64,000 bases of DNA from contig JAACMV010000018.1 in assembly GCA_010909725.1 (NCBI GenBank), forward strand, positions 868,001 through 932,000, read 5' to 3'. Shown here piece after piece: positions 32,101 to 41,808 of the stretch. The translations under genes and the position numbers were made by a program. Numbering within the stretch: position 1 is the stretch's first letter; every line of letters starts with the position of its first letter. Under the pieces are notes generated by a model, which was not told where the DNA came from, did not search any database, and was given only the letters and a program-made list of their open reading frames with translations. This DNA is from Picochlorum sp. 'celeri' (Eukaryota; Chlorophyta; Trebouxiophyceae).

Positions 32101-32478
32101 CCTGGGCGACTGCCCACGCTAGCACAAGTTCAGGCAATATACCGCATCATTATACCTGATAGGAGCAGAGAAATGCATCGTGGTCCCTTAGATGAACGAA
32201 TCCTTCTCAGAGTGACAGAGTACACCACAGAGGACTTGGATCCAGACCTGAAACAGTGTGGGCTGCAAGACGTGCTTCTCTATCACACACAGACACCCGC
32301 GACCGAACGTCTAATTGATGTATCGTGTATTAAAGAGCAGGCGTTCTTAGCTCCTGACATGAGGACAATACATGGGTCGCTTGGAGAGAAGCCAAGATTC
32401 AAGTCCTACCTTGTCCTCAACAAGGGAAGCCTCAGAAACATGGACCTTTCCAAACTCTTTAAAGAGAAGCCCATATAG
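29164..32478 (+). CDS. tnp2: Tnp2-like transposase of a CACTA/EnSpm element
   Basis: Uninterrupted 1104-residue frame starting at ATG 29164 (MACQDASTTPT). The N-terminus holds a Cys cluster (CDYSFHCPCDRCEG) followed by basic helices and an acidic region (~125-190). The core matches the Tnp2 transposase family as I know it: IVIELFTDGFSPFNRSAYS, VLMRILNLPPELGKKYRNIY, LMIVDGPKEAESIDQYL, RTKVFLLCSAQDTRAL and the zinc-ligand-like WPCHMCKIFG. Further on, FHLHSIYHLPSQVLNYGPLP with a following WSFPLE resembles the DUF4218 module that accompanies Tnp2. The enzyme would cut at the element's inverted repeats. Fungal-type Plavaka elements share much of this core, so the exact clade is open. No frameshift or stop interrupts it. 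Confidence 0.88.
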   Translation: MACQDASTTPTDTGVSLPVSDRSLKNNRERICDYSFHCPCDRCEGRPPIPYKSVRNHLKRLKDNISRTVSTKKVKESQRAKLLKFNDKMNQFNLAVENGSWREIAIDKDSEGEQLQQSHVVAQPDVVQEESFVDMNCDDGGGFDEIDHAYESDEADGDASAEDVGSETEGEMDNEIEAQQSNELNELIIESESRISLQECTLPEDLALWLLDPVERYPEGQVEQKFVGDFCVELLLNMLENKYAIQNIRQDFNIISRYFSNAPSYNKVEALLRKIGSPFHTFYTCVNHHPVTSNRGSACIEPSCRKDMSIPIKQLKIMDVLRRAMQDTTFAQGVRYGPSLPRQGSDQMLSSVWQSPAIERLRLEKGLDMEMTDEYIPIVIELFTDGFSPFNRSAYSIWCVLMRILNLPPELGKKYRNIYPLMIVDGPKEAESIDQYLGMIVKDIEDICSGEGETLYDAARKSHIRTKVFLLCSAQDTRALRLVAKHDETPSQWPCHMCKIFGESFKIGKGQGMQRIAYKASSMPEPTESDKMNLFLWNSDEVRSSQSWVEEELKKGKVTLDNKAFPGFAQQRKGIRGVCAFSSLPYFDLVNGFLFCAMHGIQNAASRAEGNVVGKFDTETLRKFLNLTGLPKWVMRLAPRDSQSRRDDPNRYSEKNSTQARNFVSFICKPSGLHGDPSRLFRKPNQSKKREEENDSNAAKIKASEYKDFAISGIMCAAMYFGGVDPAVVKAYDGLFYALKKLCSPVINVEEIEELDEQGMYHIMLELESQLPKTEMPFHLHSIYHLPSQVLNYGPLPDLWSFPLESKFKDMKSMAKKKNMPVASMASRLSTEMAVRLIASAMENHRGRDEHELSEVMPTVQEDLVLPSKCRQINLNQDEDLGIVRLIQEYYVSSESMEDILGRQYDWAELQYTCLVAEAYEECGTTQIPHLIKQLALMQFQIFEYDKLILHGVEIEHKSYVERMKVATDNSYLLLQQDQPGRLPTLAQVQAIYRIIIPDRSREMHRGPLDERILLRVTEYTTEDLDPDLKQCGLQDVLLYHTQTPATERLIDVSCIKEQAFLAPDMRTIHGSLGEKPRFKSYLVLNKGSLRNMDLSKLFKEKPI

Positions 32479-33258
32479 GCTCTCGAGATAATTATGATCC
32501 TATATATGGTTATAGTAAACGCAAAAATCAACTACACGAGCAGTGCATTGGGTTTCTAGGGGTGGCCCAGGCAAGGTCTGGCCCATCTTGGACAGCGTTC
32601 GCCAAGTCCAAATTATCGCTTGTCGCGAAATGTCCCCAAAACCAAAAATTATGAAAGTTCAATAGATATAATAAATATGTGCACAAGGAGGGGGTTTATC
32701 AATGACTGAGCGCGACGGTATTGCTCGTCAAATACCCCAAATTCAGCACTGAAGGCATCGATCGAGCCAAATGACGGGGTGGTTCGCCAGTGCTGAAAAA
32801 GCGGTTGCTGATTTCTTACTCGTAAGAGCATCTCTGTACTTGATTTTTTGAGATTAGATAGATTATATATATATAAGTATAAATCTATAATATCAGAGGC
32901 GGAAATCCATTGTAGACGGAGAACGAGAATTGGCTAGAATCTTGCTTTCCTTAGTGGGGTCTGCACTATATAGTGCCATATATGGCACGATTGCCAGTCA
33001 TGGGACTCTTCCTCGCGTATTCGCCATAAAATCAACACAATAAATAAAATTCAGTACAATAGATGCATAGAAGAACGTGTTTTAATTGCTTTAATATCAT
33101 CAGAACGGGCAAAGGAAATGCATAGCATGTGACATTGCATGTTTCCATACACATTGGTTCATCATTCACAGCATTTCAACGTATCTTTACTCGACTATTT
33201 ATAAAAGAATATTTCATAGGAAGCAGTTGTAGCGAGGTCTGTAGCAGTAGAAACAAGA
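32479..33258. other. Transposon 3' flank, right TIR and UTP11 upstream region
   Basis: The first ~450 bp are the transposon's right subterminal region, with a perfect 10-bp inverted repeat TTCAGCACTG/CAGTGCTGAA (about 32743-32796). After the right TIR and TCT come overlapping palindromes GCACTATATAGTGC (32963-32976) and TGCCATATATGGCA (32974-32987), then ~270 bp of ordinary AT-rich upstream sequence of UTP11. A 60-residue ATG frame on the minus strand (32649-32831) is not convincing. Confidence 0.5.
32932..32959 (-). repeat. Right terminal inverted repeat of transposon
   Basis: On the minus strand it reads CCCCACTAAGGAAAGC and ends TCTAGCC, the partner of 27164-27191. It contains an intact CACTA. 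Confidence 0.75.
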
Positions 33259-34090
33259 ATGGCCTTGAAGGACTCTGTGAAGAAGCGTACCCACAAGGAA
33301 CGCTCCCAGCCGTGCGTCCTCGACTCCCATCATGATACATTGACTATTCATTCCATTGTGACCATGGTTGTAACCACTGTATTGCAGGTCTAGCCGTCGC
33401 AAGTATGGGTTGCTTGAGAAGAAAAAGGACTATCTGCTTCGTGCCAAAGACTTCCATAAGAAGGAGGCAGCCATCAAGATTCTGAGGAGAAAGGCGGAAG
33501 AGAAGAATCCAGATGAGTTTTATTTTGCAATGGAAAAGTCGAGGACAAAGGATGGAGTCCACGTAGCACCAACAGCGCAGGCGAACGCGTATACAGCTGA
33601 TGAGATTCGTTTGATGAAAACACAGGATGTCGGGTATCTCACCCTCAAGTCCCAGGCAGAAAAAGGAAAGATTGAAAAGCTCAAGGAAAACCTTCATCTT
33701 TTGGGAAAATCTGCCTCGAATACACACACAGTATTTGTTGATTCAGAGCAGGACGTTGCATCATTTGATCCCAGCCAGCACTTTGATACCCCAGCTGAGC
33801 TGCTTGAGAGGAGATTTAACAGACCAAGGACCTCCCAGCTTGCCGAGCCAATCGTCGTGAGCTCAACAAAAGGAGAATCTCTGGAAAAAGCGACATCGAG
33901 AGCGACGAAATCATCGAAAAGAGCATACGAAGAACTGGAACATAGATATGCCCGTGAACGGGCATTGGCAAGAACTCGAGATCATCTAGAAGGGCAGAGA
34001 AAAGGCATGGCACCAGGTAGAAAGGTCAAGGTCTCGAAACGCGGTCAGAGTGTGAAGCAATTCCGATGGAAGGCTGAGCGGAAGCGTTAA
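33259..34090 (+). CDS. UTP11: UTP11, SSU processome subunit
   Basis: Exons 33259-33311 and 33388-34090 (76-nt intron, GTGCGT...TTGCAG) encode 251 residues. The start MALKDSVKKRTHKERSQP runs across the junction into SSRRKYGLLEKKKDY, matching the UTP11 N-terminal pattern. Other family motifs are EKNPDEFYFAM, DGVHVAP, LMKTQDVGYL, KIEKLKENLHLLG and ERRFNRPRT, and a very basic C-terminal tail (FRWKAERKR). UTP11 joins the small-subunit processome in the nucleolus and is needed for early 18S rRNA processing. A second processome gene, UTP13, lies 25 kb away in the same window. The first intron separates a 17-codon first exon from the rest. Confidence 0.95.
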
Positions 34091-34299
34091 CATATGCATG
34101 TGTATATATTCTATGCTCGGCGGTGGTGTCATGTAAACCTCCAAAACAAGATCATCACAAGCATATACTCCTTCCCAATGGAGATGGGCTGTGACCGGAT
34201 GATACACAAGGTTGGCAAACGATCTTTACAAGATGCGAGAGAACACGCATACTGGGCATATTTACTATATCAATAATTGTTTGATATACATATAATACC

Positions 34300-35442
34300 A
34301 TGTTGAGGAAGGGAGGGCAGAATCTGCTCACCCGAATGAGGGTTGTGGAATCCGCCTGTGCGAGCGGACCATCATCAACACTCGGAGGAGGCATTCAGAA
34401 TGCGGTATCTTCCATGGATGGGTGCGTTTTTGGATACCATTTGAGTATTTACATGCTCATATGGGGAGTACATGCGTGGGTGTGGGTGTATGACAAGGGA
34501 TTCTGCGGGGTGTTTCCGGTTTTGCTTACTCATGGAATAGGCGCTGGATTTGAATGAATATGTACTTATGCTTTTGTTTTGTTTCATTATTACAGATCCG
34601 AGGGGAGCAGGGGTGTATCCACTCTGGCTGTGAAGCAGCGAATGCGTTCGGTAGGAAATATTCAGAAGATTACCAGTGCAATGAAGATGGTTGCTGCATC
34701 CAAGATGAGAAATGCACAGGCTGCAACGGAGCAGTGTAGGGGTATGCAGGAGCCTTTTTTGAAGATGCTCGGTGATTTGCCAAATGCGTCTGGAGAGAAG
34801 AATGTGACTGTGCCAGTCACGACAGACAAGGGTTTGTGTGGGGCAATCAACACAATGATTTGCAAGTATACACGAGCATCCATGCAGGTTGCGAACCCAG
34901 AGGAAGAGCAGATGATTGTTATCTTGGGTGAGAAGGGAAAGTCGCAGTTGCAGAGGGATCAGAGGAAGAAGATTGTTGCCACTGTTGCTGATACGCAAAA
35001 GACTGCGCTGACCTTTCCACAGGCGTGCAGTATTGCAGAGGAGATTCTGAAGACTGAATATGACGTGGCGAGAATTGTGTTCAATCGATTTGTATCTGCT
35101 ATTTCGCAAAAGCCGACGATAGCGACTGTGTTGTCGCCAGACTCGTTGGAGAAGGAAGCAGAGGCTGGGGGGTCATTAGACAAGTATGAGATTGAAGGGC
35201 CTGGTCGGGCAGAGCTTTTACAAAACTTGGCAGAGTTTCATCTTGCGACAAGTCTGTATACTGCCATGCTGGAGAATAATTGCAGTGAACAGAGCAGTCG
35301 TATGAGCGCTATGGAGAATTCTACGAAGAATGCGGGAGAGATGCTTGGCAAACTCACGTTGACATACAACAGAACAAGACAGGCTTCCATTACCACAGAG
35401 CTCATCGAGATTATTTCTGGTGCCACAGCTCTGGAAGGATAA
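34300..35442 (+). CDS. ATP5F1C: Mitochondrial ATP synthase F1 gamma subunit
   Basis: Exons 34300-34421 and 34596-35442 (174-nt intron) encode 322 residues. The donor after ATG-GAT-GG (GTGCGT) was chosen because it restores frame into SEGSRGVSTLAVKQRMRS; the GTATCT 18 nt earlier gives the wrong frame. The N-terminus MLRKGGQNLLTRMRVVES is Arg-rich without acids, a mitochondrial presequence. Mature motifs are RMRSVGNIQKITSAMKMVAA, TDKGLCGAIN and the C-terminal helix RTRQASITTELIEIISGA, which turns inside the alpha-beta hexamer. The plastid gamma subunit has a Cys-containing redox insert that is absent here, so the mitochondrial assignment is favoured. Confidence 0.95.
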
Positions 35443-35506
35443 ATTCCCAATATGTAGATTTTGCTGAATTAGATGTAACACGTTTTCTTCTTTTATTTCT
35501 CTCAAA

Positions 35507-37282
35507 TTACACTCGCAGTACAATGGGCAGGAGGGCAAACATTGCCCACGGTATGTGTTGAAGTACGCCATGTGCTGCAGATGGAGGTGGGACTCCTGGG
35601 GATGGTGGCGTGCTTGTTATTGTGCCTTCGGGTGCTGGTGCTGCTGGTGGTTCTACTGGGGATGGAGTTGGCGGTGGCGCTCCGGATTGACCCAGCCAAT
35701 TTTGTATATCGACGACCTGGACTGGCGTCGCACTGTTCAATTCGGTACCGTCTCCAAGAGGACACGTATTCTCACAGTCAAACTCATCTCTACCCCAACA
35801 CCACCCTGTTCCGTCAGACTTTATTCCACATCGTGGTCCGCTATCACTGCTGGAGATGGAAGCCCATGTACCTGTTGTGTTGACTGCAACAGGATAATTT
35901 GTCTGAGGGCTCCCCTCTGCATACGCCTCACCTGTTGTGTATCCCCAACAGTAAAGCTTGCCTGTTTCTGATTCAATAGCACAAGGAATCCTTCCGGCAC
36001 TGATGGAGCTCCATTTGTTCGTCCCGGCAATGGGAACTGGTGTCTCATACCTCACCTCGATATCATACATGTAGTAATCATCCGCCGAAAACTCTTCCAC
36101 CTCTGAATCAGCCGGAGCTGTGGGTTCGCAGAACCCATTGGCAGTGGGTTGACACAGTAGAGTTCCATTATCTCCCAAGAGACCTCCGTATGCAAAGTCA
36201 ATATCTAGCACTTCTGAGAGTCCCCACCCAAACCCTCCACCAAGGCTGTCAATGCCAAGAGTGAAATCTTCTCCGGCAGATATCGTCTTCCATTTCCCTT
36301 CCAGTTTGCTTGGAATTAATGTCACTTCCTCGGATTGTGGTGACACCTGTTTGTACTGATTATGACCCCAGCACCAACCTTCATCATTTGTCTTTGTTGC
36401 ACACGTGTGTCCAGTGCCTGCAGACAGCTCTCTCCAGTTTCCCAGGTCTGAAAACACAGGCATCGGGGTGGAAGAGGACTCATTATTCCCTGTACCCAAC
36501 TGTCCATAGCCATTCTGACCCCAACAGAATGCGTTACCATCAGAGATGGCGCATGAATGATACGTGCCTACCGATAGGCTATCAAACTCCTTTGCACCCA
36601 CAATGGGAGTCAACTTTTTCAAAACAGACTCCTCTCCTATAGGGGATCCGTCACCCAACTGGCCATCATATCCACTTCCATAACAGTATACATTTTTGTC
36701 GTCAGTCTTCAAAGCACACAAAAACCTGAGGCCCACCCCCACTTGCGACCATGGACCCTTGTCAATCAATTTTGGCCTCAATAGAGGTTCGTCTGTCAAG
36801 ATGTCATTGCCCCAACAGTACAGCTCTGATTTACTAGAAATCCCACAGAACGTATTAAATCCTGCTTTCATCCTATTTTGAGCTTCTGGGGACTCACCTG
36901 CGTGATGAGGAAGATGTGTTAGTCACACACATATCTCTATGCAACAACAACAACAACAAGGTAGGGTGGGTGGGTACGTCTTTGTCGCCATGTCACACAT
37001 ACTCGAGAAGCATACTTTGGACGATCAAAGTAGAGCACAGAATGCCTTGTCTGACCAGCATCGCAGCGATCGCGTGGACCTTGCGATACAAACACCCCCT
37101 TTCCGCGTTCTGTACCGTTAGCACATTGCCCCATCCCCATGCTGCCACACCTACCCATGATTTCTCTTTACATATATATACGTACCTGAAAGAAGACGGC
37201 GCCTTCTATATCGCCGGCATTCCGTTGGTTTTAGTTGGCATAAAAATAGCAACCACGCAGTAACTAGGAAGAGTACTCTCAT
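35507..37282 (-). CDS. Secreted RCC1-repeat (beta-propeller) protein, GPI-anchor candidate
   Basis: Exons 37282-37186 and 36897-35507 (288-nt intron) encode 495 residues. The first exon supplies a signal peptide (MRVLFLVTAWLLFLC) followed by an Arg-rich stretch (RRYRRRRLL). The rest consists of repeats of the RCC1/BLIP-II type: CAI/CAL...YCWG or CYGSGYDGQLGDG, WCWGHNQYKQ, FCWGQNGYGQLGTGN, each with W/YxWG and paired Cys. A Pro-rich linker (PPPTPSPVEPPAAPAP) leads to a hydrophobic end (MFALLPIVLRV) that resembles a GPI signal. Repeats of this kind in nuclear RCC1 are exchange factors for Ran, but a secreted, Cys-rich version is more like the surface RCC1-repeat proteins of algae and bacteria. 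The ligand is unknown. Confidence 0.8.
36938..36959. repeat. CAA microsatellite
   Basis: Short (CAA)n run inside the intron of the RCC1-repeat gene. Confidence 0.7.
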
Positions 37283-37799
37283 GATTCTTTCTCATGCGTA
37301 TCCAATATTCTATGATTCAAGCAGCCAAATAATTACGAAAGAATATGATCAGAACCAAAAAGTATTTTTCTTTGGATGAACTGTCCCGAACACGGCCGAA
37401 TTTTGAGATCCAGTCACATAAGGAGCACCACCGCAACGCACCCCCAGGATCTAGCATTACGGTCGGGGCCTTGGTTTGGCCGTATGGACTGTCCGATCAG
37501 GTACCGGCTCCTGAGGATCTGCTAGCTAGTGACTGTCAATTGGATTCACCTCTTCGACCTACAGACTTGTTCCTCCGTGCCATGAAAATCATCTCTTTAG
37601 CAACCCTGTAGATCTGAGATATAGGCATGCAGGAGCGGGGGCAGAAGCATTGTACGTCTGCGAAGATATTGCAGGATATTTCTGCAATGCTCCTGCAGGA
37701 ACAGCACCAAGCACTTCCGAGAGATGATGAGACCACTCTACGGCCCAAAGGTTGCTTTCCAAAGATATATTACGTTATATTATTGATATAATTCACACA
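37283..37799. other. Divergent intergenic region with one small open frame
   Basis: 517 bp between the divergent RCC1-repeat and RF1 genes. An ATG-led plus-strand frame at 37345-37611 (88 residues, MIRTKKYFSLDELSRTRP) resembles nothing I know, shows no targeting or membrane feature, and may be chance. I do not call a gene. Confidence 0.4.
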
Positions 37800-39205
37800 A
37801 TGCGGGTATATCGAGGACGTATGCCGCTGGCAGTGCCGAAGGCAGCTGTAGCACCACAGACTTGTCGTTGTAAACATGTTTTCAGGGTATCGCACATTGG
37901 GATTCAGCCTGGAGATTTACGAAGATCTTTAATCATTGTCAATGCTGCGGTAAGTATCGGCGTTTGCTCTTGCTTTGTAGGTGGGTCGCCGCGGCGTCAC
38001 ATGTCTGACGACCTGGAATTCACATATCTATGCAGGATCCTCACGTACTGAGCAAAATGGAGGAAACAGAGAGGAAATATAACGAATTTCAAGAGAAAAT
38101 GGCGGATCCAAATGTGTCATCGAACCAAACCGAGTATCAAAAGCTTGTGAGGGCCGTCTCAGACATTCAGGATGCGGTAGAAGCGTATCAGCGTTATAAG
38201 GAATTGGATAGACAGTTGATTGATGCAAAGCAGATGATGAAGGAGTGTGAGGGGGATGCTGAGATGCTTGAATTGGCGAAAGAGGAGGCATCAATGCTCT
38301 CTGAAGAGATTGATTCTCTGGGTGATACGTTGAAGCTGCTCTTGTTGCCAAAAGACCCTCTCGATGATAAAAACATCATGCTGGAAGTTCGTGCTGGTAC
38401 AGGTGGAGAGGAGGCTGCTTTGTGGGCTGCGGATTTGATCCGTATGTATCAAAAGTATGCAGATTCTCAGGGGTGGAGAGTCTCAAAGATGAGTGAGTCT
38501 GTTGCTGAGGCTGGAGGCTATAAGGAATGTGTTCTTCAGATAACCGGTGATAAGTACGTACATGTTTGTATATGTTAATACAGAATGTCTGTTTGATTTC
38601 ATGGTGAGGGACGTGTTTCGTGTTGCAGGGTGTTCAGTAAGCTGAAGTATGAAAGTGGTGTTCACCGAGTGCAGAGAGTGCCTGCAACAGAGACATCAGG
38701 CCGAGTGCATACATCGACGGCGACCGTGGCAGTCATGCCTGAAGCAGATGAAGTAGATGTCAAAATAGACCCAAAAGATATCGATTTGACAACCGCTAGA
38801 GCTGGGGGAGCAGGAGGACAGAATGTGAACAAAGTAGAGACAGCTGTGGATCTGGTGCACAAGCCAACTGGCATCAGAATTTTCATGCAAGAGGAAAGAT
38901 CGCAATTACGAAATAGAGAACGCGCTATGACTCTTCTCAGAACTAGATTGTTTGAGTTGGAGATTGAGAAGCAGCGCTCTGAATTGGCAGCAGCCAGGAA
39001 GAGTCAAGTGGGCACAGGATCCAGGTCAGAGAAAATTAAGACATATAATTACAAGGATACCAGAATGAGTGATCACAGGTGCAAGATGAATTTCGATCTG
39101 AATAAAGTGCTGGAGGGGAATATTGAAGATTCAATCCAAGCAATGTACTTGATGGATCAGCAGGAGCAGTTGGAGCAGTTGCAGAGTGAGACAGCAACCA
39201 AGTAA
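37800..39205 (+). CDS. PRF1: Bacterial-type peptide chain release factor 1, plastid-targeted
   Basis: Exons 37800-37949, 38036-38553 and 38629-39205 (introns 86 and 75 nt) encode 414 residues. The basic N-terminus ([20 protein letters not shown]) is an organellar transit peptide. Coiled N-domain, then [17 protein letters not shown], the codon-recognition segment [18 protein letters not shown] with the PAT tripeptide of RF1 (reads UAA and UAG), and the catalytic GGQ in [24 protein letters not shown] and DHR..MNFDL close the family signature. Plastid RF1 (PrfA/APG3) is most likely given the photosynthetic host; a mitochondrial RF1 is the alternative. The stop lies 34 bp from the convergent glycerol-3-phosphate dehydrogenase stop. 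Confidence 0.92.
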
Positions 39206-39239
39206 TAGTCATCAATGTTACATATTGAATTCTCAACTG

Positions 39240-40709
39240 TCATCTTTCTTCTATTTGAGGCAAGTTCATAATTTCCGCTACAGCTTCTGCTGCGCTCAAG
39301 TGTCCGTTTAAAACTTGTGCAACTGCCGTCAATACTGGCAGCTGCACTCTGTATTTCCGTGCCAGTGATACCACGACACCAGCCGTCGGCACACCTTCCG
39401 CAACTTGTGACGACGATGCTAATATATCCACTAATGCTTCTCCTTTCCCCAGACGAACCCCAACCGATCTATTTCTACTCAGAGAACCATAACATGTCAG
39501 CATAATATCTCCCAGTCCTGACAACCCACTCACAGTTGCAGGTTTTGCTCCCATCTTTTCAGCAAGCCATCGAATTTCGGAGCAACCTTGTGAAATTAAC
39601 GCCGCCATTGCATTATTGCCTAGCTCCAAACCTTCCACGATACCTGCCGCAATAGCAAGGACATTCTTCAGTGCCCCACAAATCTCCACACCAATGACAT
39701 CTGTGGTAATATTCACCCTCATCGTCGGAGACGCAAACAAGTTCTGAACCTTTCGACACAATACTTTATCTCTACTCGCTGCGACCAGGCCCGTTGGGCG
39801 CTCATCCATAACTTCCTTGGCAAAAGATGGGCCAGATAAAAAGACCATGGGCTGCTTTCTTCCAAGCGCTGATGGTATCAAGTCAGACATTATTTTTCCA
39901 GTAGTCACCTCAATTCCTTTGCTAACAGAAATAATTGGAAGATCTGGGTCAATATAATCTTTTATACTCTTCAAAAAATCTCTAGAATGCTGCACTGGAA
40001 CCGCATGAATAGCATATTGGGCCCCTTTCAACGCAGCTTCTGCAGACGTTGTCGCAGTCACCTGGTCAGGAAGCCTAAAGTCTGGCAAATATCTAGAATT
40101 ATAATGTGTATCATTGATATCCTTGCACAAGTATGGATCGCGGAGCAAGAGAACAATCTTCATCTGTGGGTGTTGGCGTGCCAAAGCCACCCCAATTGCA
40201 GTCCCAAAGCTCCCACCACCAAACACAACCACTTTATCCAACCCTACGTCCCCTGCCGACCTCGCAGCTTCTCGTTCACGCAAATTCTTCGACCACCGCA
40301 TCAAACGAGCCCAAGAATTCTTGATCCTTCTCTCCTCCTCTGGAGGATACATGACCAACTCACCCCCTGCAGCAACAGCAGGCATAGCCCTCGCCCGTGA
40401 AGCCTCCTTCAGCTTTTTAATCCTCTCCCGCTTCGTCAAATTTTGCTTCGGGTTCTGCGCACTTCCATCCGATGGCACCACCGTGCAATACTCGTCACCA
40501 CCCTCCAAAGACACCTCCTCATCCCCAGGTGGGGATGCACTGGCCCTCCCCAGCATACTCACACCATCGTCGCACGCTCTCCATTCCCCATACATTTTAC
40601 CATCCATATATCTAGGAATAGTACGCTGCTGCCATCCAGCGCAATGCGACCTCCTCCGACCAGGAGTCCCCAGCGGCAGCACGACTGCGGGTGCATAACA
40701 CAACACCAT
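39240..40709 (-). CDS. gpsA: Glycerol-3-phosphate dehydrogenase (NAD(P)+), plastid GpsA type
   Basis: Single-exon, 489 residues from ATG 40709. The first ~150 residues are an N-extension containing a transit peptide (VVLPLGTPGRRRSHCAGW) and Lys/Arg-rich low-complexity sequence. The enzyme starts at VVVFGGGSFGTAIGVALA (Rossmann GxGxxG-type loop) and continues with ISVSKGIEV, FLSGPSFAKEV, the catalytic-lysine segment GALKNVLAIAAGI, and SGLGDIMLTCYGSLSRN. It reduces dihydroxyacetone phosphate to sn-glycerol 3-phosphate, the backbone for plastid lipid synthesis (GLY1 in Arabidopsis). The N-extension is longer than a plain transit peptide needs; whether it has a second role cannot be told. Confidence 0.94.
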   Translation of the reverse strand: MVLCYAPAVVLPLGTPGRRRSHCAGWQQRTIPRYMDGKMYGEWRACDDGVSMLGRASASPPGDEEVSLEGGDEYCTVVPSDGSAQNPKQNLTKRERIKKLKEASRARAMPAVAAGGELVMYPPEEERRIKNSWARLMRWSKNLREREAARSAGDVGLDKVVVFGGGSFGTAIGVALARQHPQMKIVLLLRDPYLCKDINDTHYNSRYLPDFRLPDQVTATTSAEAALKGAQYAIHAVPVQHSRDFLKSIKDYIDPDLPIISVSKGIEVTTGKIMSDLIPSALGRKQPMVFLSGPSFAKEVMDERPTGLVAASRDKVLCRKVQNLFASPTMRVNITTDVIGVEICGALKNVLAIAAGIVEGLELGNNAMAALISQGCSEIRWLAEKMGAKPATVSGLSGLGDIMLTCYGSLSRNRSVGVRLGKGEALVDILASSSQVAEGVPTAGVVVSLARKYRVQLPVLTAVAQVLNGHLSAAEAVAEIMNLPQIEER

Positions 40710-41166
40710 CCCCTCTAGCCAGCTGCTGGCGAAAAATTACCCTTTTGTGATATTAAAGTGGACTTTTAATGCAAAATGCGCCTCTTTTTTTATACTATGT
40801 GTCTCCGTCGTGAGCTCCTTCGACAACCAAACGTCCAAATCCTTCAATATCTAGTCATGCGCGCAAAACAACTGCTATGCCTGAGCCTTCCCACAGAATA
40901 TAAGAAATTCATCATCATGAGACCGTATATGGACCCATCGAATGACCATGGGAGCCAAGGCTTACGACAATCCTAGCCAGATCAAAGCCACCTATCAAAC
41001 GATTCGTTGATAGGGCACAGTAATCTATCAATTTCAACTGACGAACTGTCTCGTTATCCATCATTCAAGGCATGAATAAACTCCCCATCACCTCTATTGT
41101 GCATTATTCAAAAATATATATCACTGCTGTAGCGAAATTCGTTGTCCCTGTGTCTGAAAGGGTCGT
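40710..41166. other. Divergent intergenic region, no gene seen
   Basis: 457 bp between the divergent dehydrogenase and NUDCD2 genes. A 66-residue ATG frame (40776-40976, +) has no recognisable feature. AT-rich stretches may hold both promoters. Confidence 0.5.
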
Positions 41167-41808
41167 ATGTCAACGACAAGGCATTCGTTTAGACACCAAG
41201 GGCAGACTGTGTACGAGTGGGATCAAACTCTAAGGTGTGTTACATATATGGTGTTTTTGGATTCTGGTGTGGCTGCGGATATGACGATGGAGAGTCTGTG
41301 GACGATTGTCGGAAACGGTGGGTGGTTGGGCGGGAAATCAGCGTCAATCGCTCTATACATGACGTTGCTCGGTTGCCTTATCCATCTAATACATCTATAA
41401 TGCATATATAGTGACGTGAACGTGTATATCTCTGGTGTACCAGAGGGGGTGACCGGAAAGCAGTTGGATATCGTCATAAAACCGACGAGGGTATCCGTGG
41501 GTATCCGTGAGACGCCTCCATATTTAGATAAAGAGTTGACTGAGATTGTGAAAGCAGAGGAGTCTCTGTGGACGTTTGATCCTGACACGAGAGAGCTGCA
41601 TATTCAACTGTGCAAGGCTGAAGAGGCTCGGGTGTGGGATTGTGTTTTTGTTGGGCATCAGCAAGAGCAGAGCGGGGATCCCGAGGGTGATAAAAAGCGT
41701 TTGATGCTTGAGCGCTTTCAGAGGGATCATCCTGGGTTTGATTTTTCTGGTGCAGAGTTTACAGGGAACGTGCCTGATCCGAGGACGTTTCATCCTGGTA
41801 GAGAATGA
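41167..41808 (+). CDS. NUDCD2: NUDCD2-like CS-domain cochaperone
   Basis: Exons 41167-41234 and 41412-41808 (177-nt intron) encode 154 residues. The junction restores VYEWDQTLSDVNVYISGVPE, the start of a CS (p23-like) domain, with LDIVIKPTRVSVGI and ESLWTFDPDTRELHI within the beta-sandwich. The C-terminal LMLERFQRDHPGFDFSGAEF is the diagnostic tail of NUDCD2. The family works with HSP90 and in animals stabilises LIS1/dynein pathway and cohesin partners. The stop codon TGA (41806-41808) overlaps the ATG at 41805 of the next gene. Confidence 0.93.

Larger units (their letters stand above)
27164..32959. mobile_element. CACTA/EnSpm-like DNA transposon, apparently complete
   Basis: 5.8-kb element bounded by 28-bp terminal inverted repeats (27164-27191 and 32932-32959; 21 of 28 positions match when one is reverse-complemented) and a TCT target duplication. 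The right end reads CCCCACTAAGG and the left CCCTACTGAGG outward-in, i.e. a CACTA-type core with mutations on the left. Inside are two divergently transcribed genes: a Tnp2-like transposase (29164-32478, +) and a basic accessory protein (27439-28670, -). It sits between the 5' ends of TOC75 and UTP11. Both genes are open, so the copy may be young or still active. Confidence 0.82.

Noticed and set aside
27041..32976. CACTATATA at 27041 and its inverse at 32963-32976 as transposon ends
   Set aside because: They look like CACTA termini, but flanking bases (CGG versus CCA) give no target duplication and similarity ends after nine bases. The TIRs at 27164 and 32959 with TCT on both sides fit far better.
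34408..34416. GTATCT after ATTCAGAATGCG as the ATP synthase gamma intron donor
   Set aside because: It would join exon 2 in the wrong frame. The GTGCGT 18 nt downstream restores the conserved frame and fits the local donor pattern.
34375..35109. 244-residue minus-strand frame opposite ATP synthase gamma
   Set aside because: Antisense shadow of a strongly conserved gene; no motifs of its own.
40114..40698. 194-residue plus-strand frame opposite glycerol-3-phosphate dehydrogenase
   Set aside because: Shadow of the transit and N-extension of the dehydrogenase; Ser/Pro/His-rich with no family motif.
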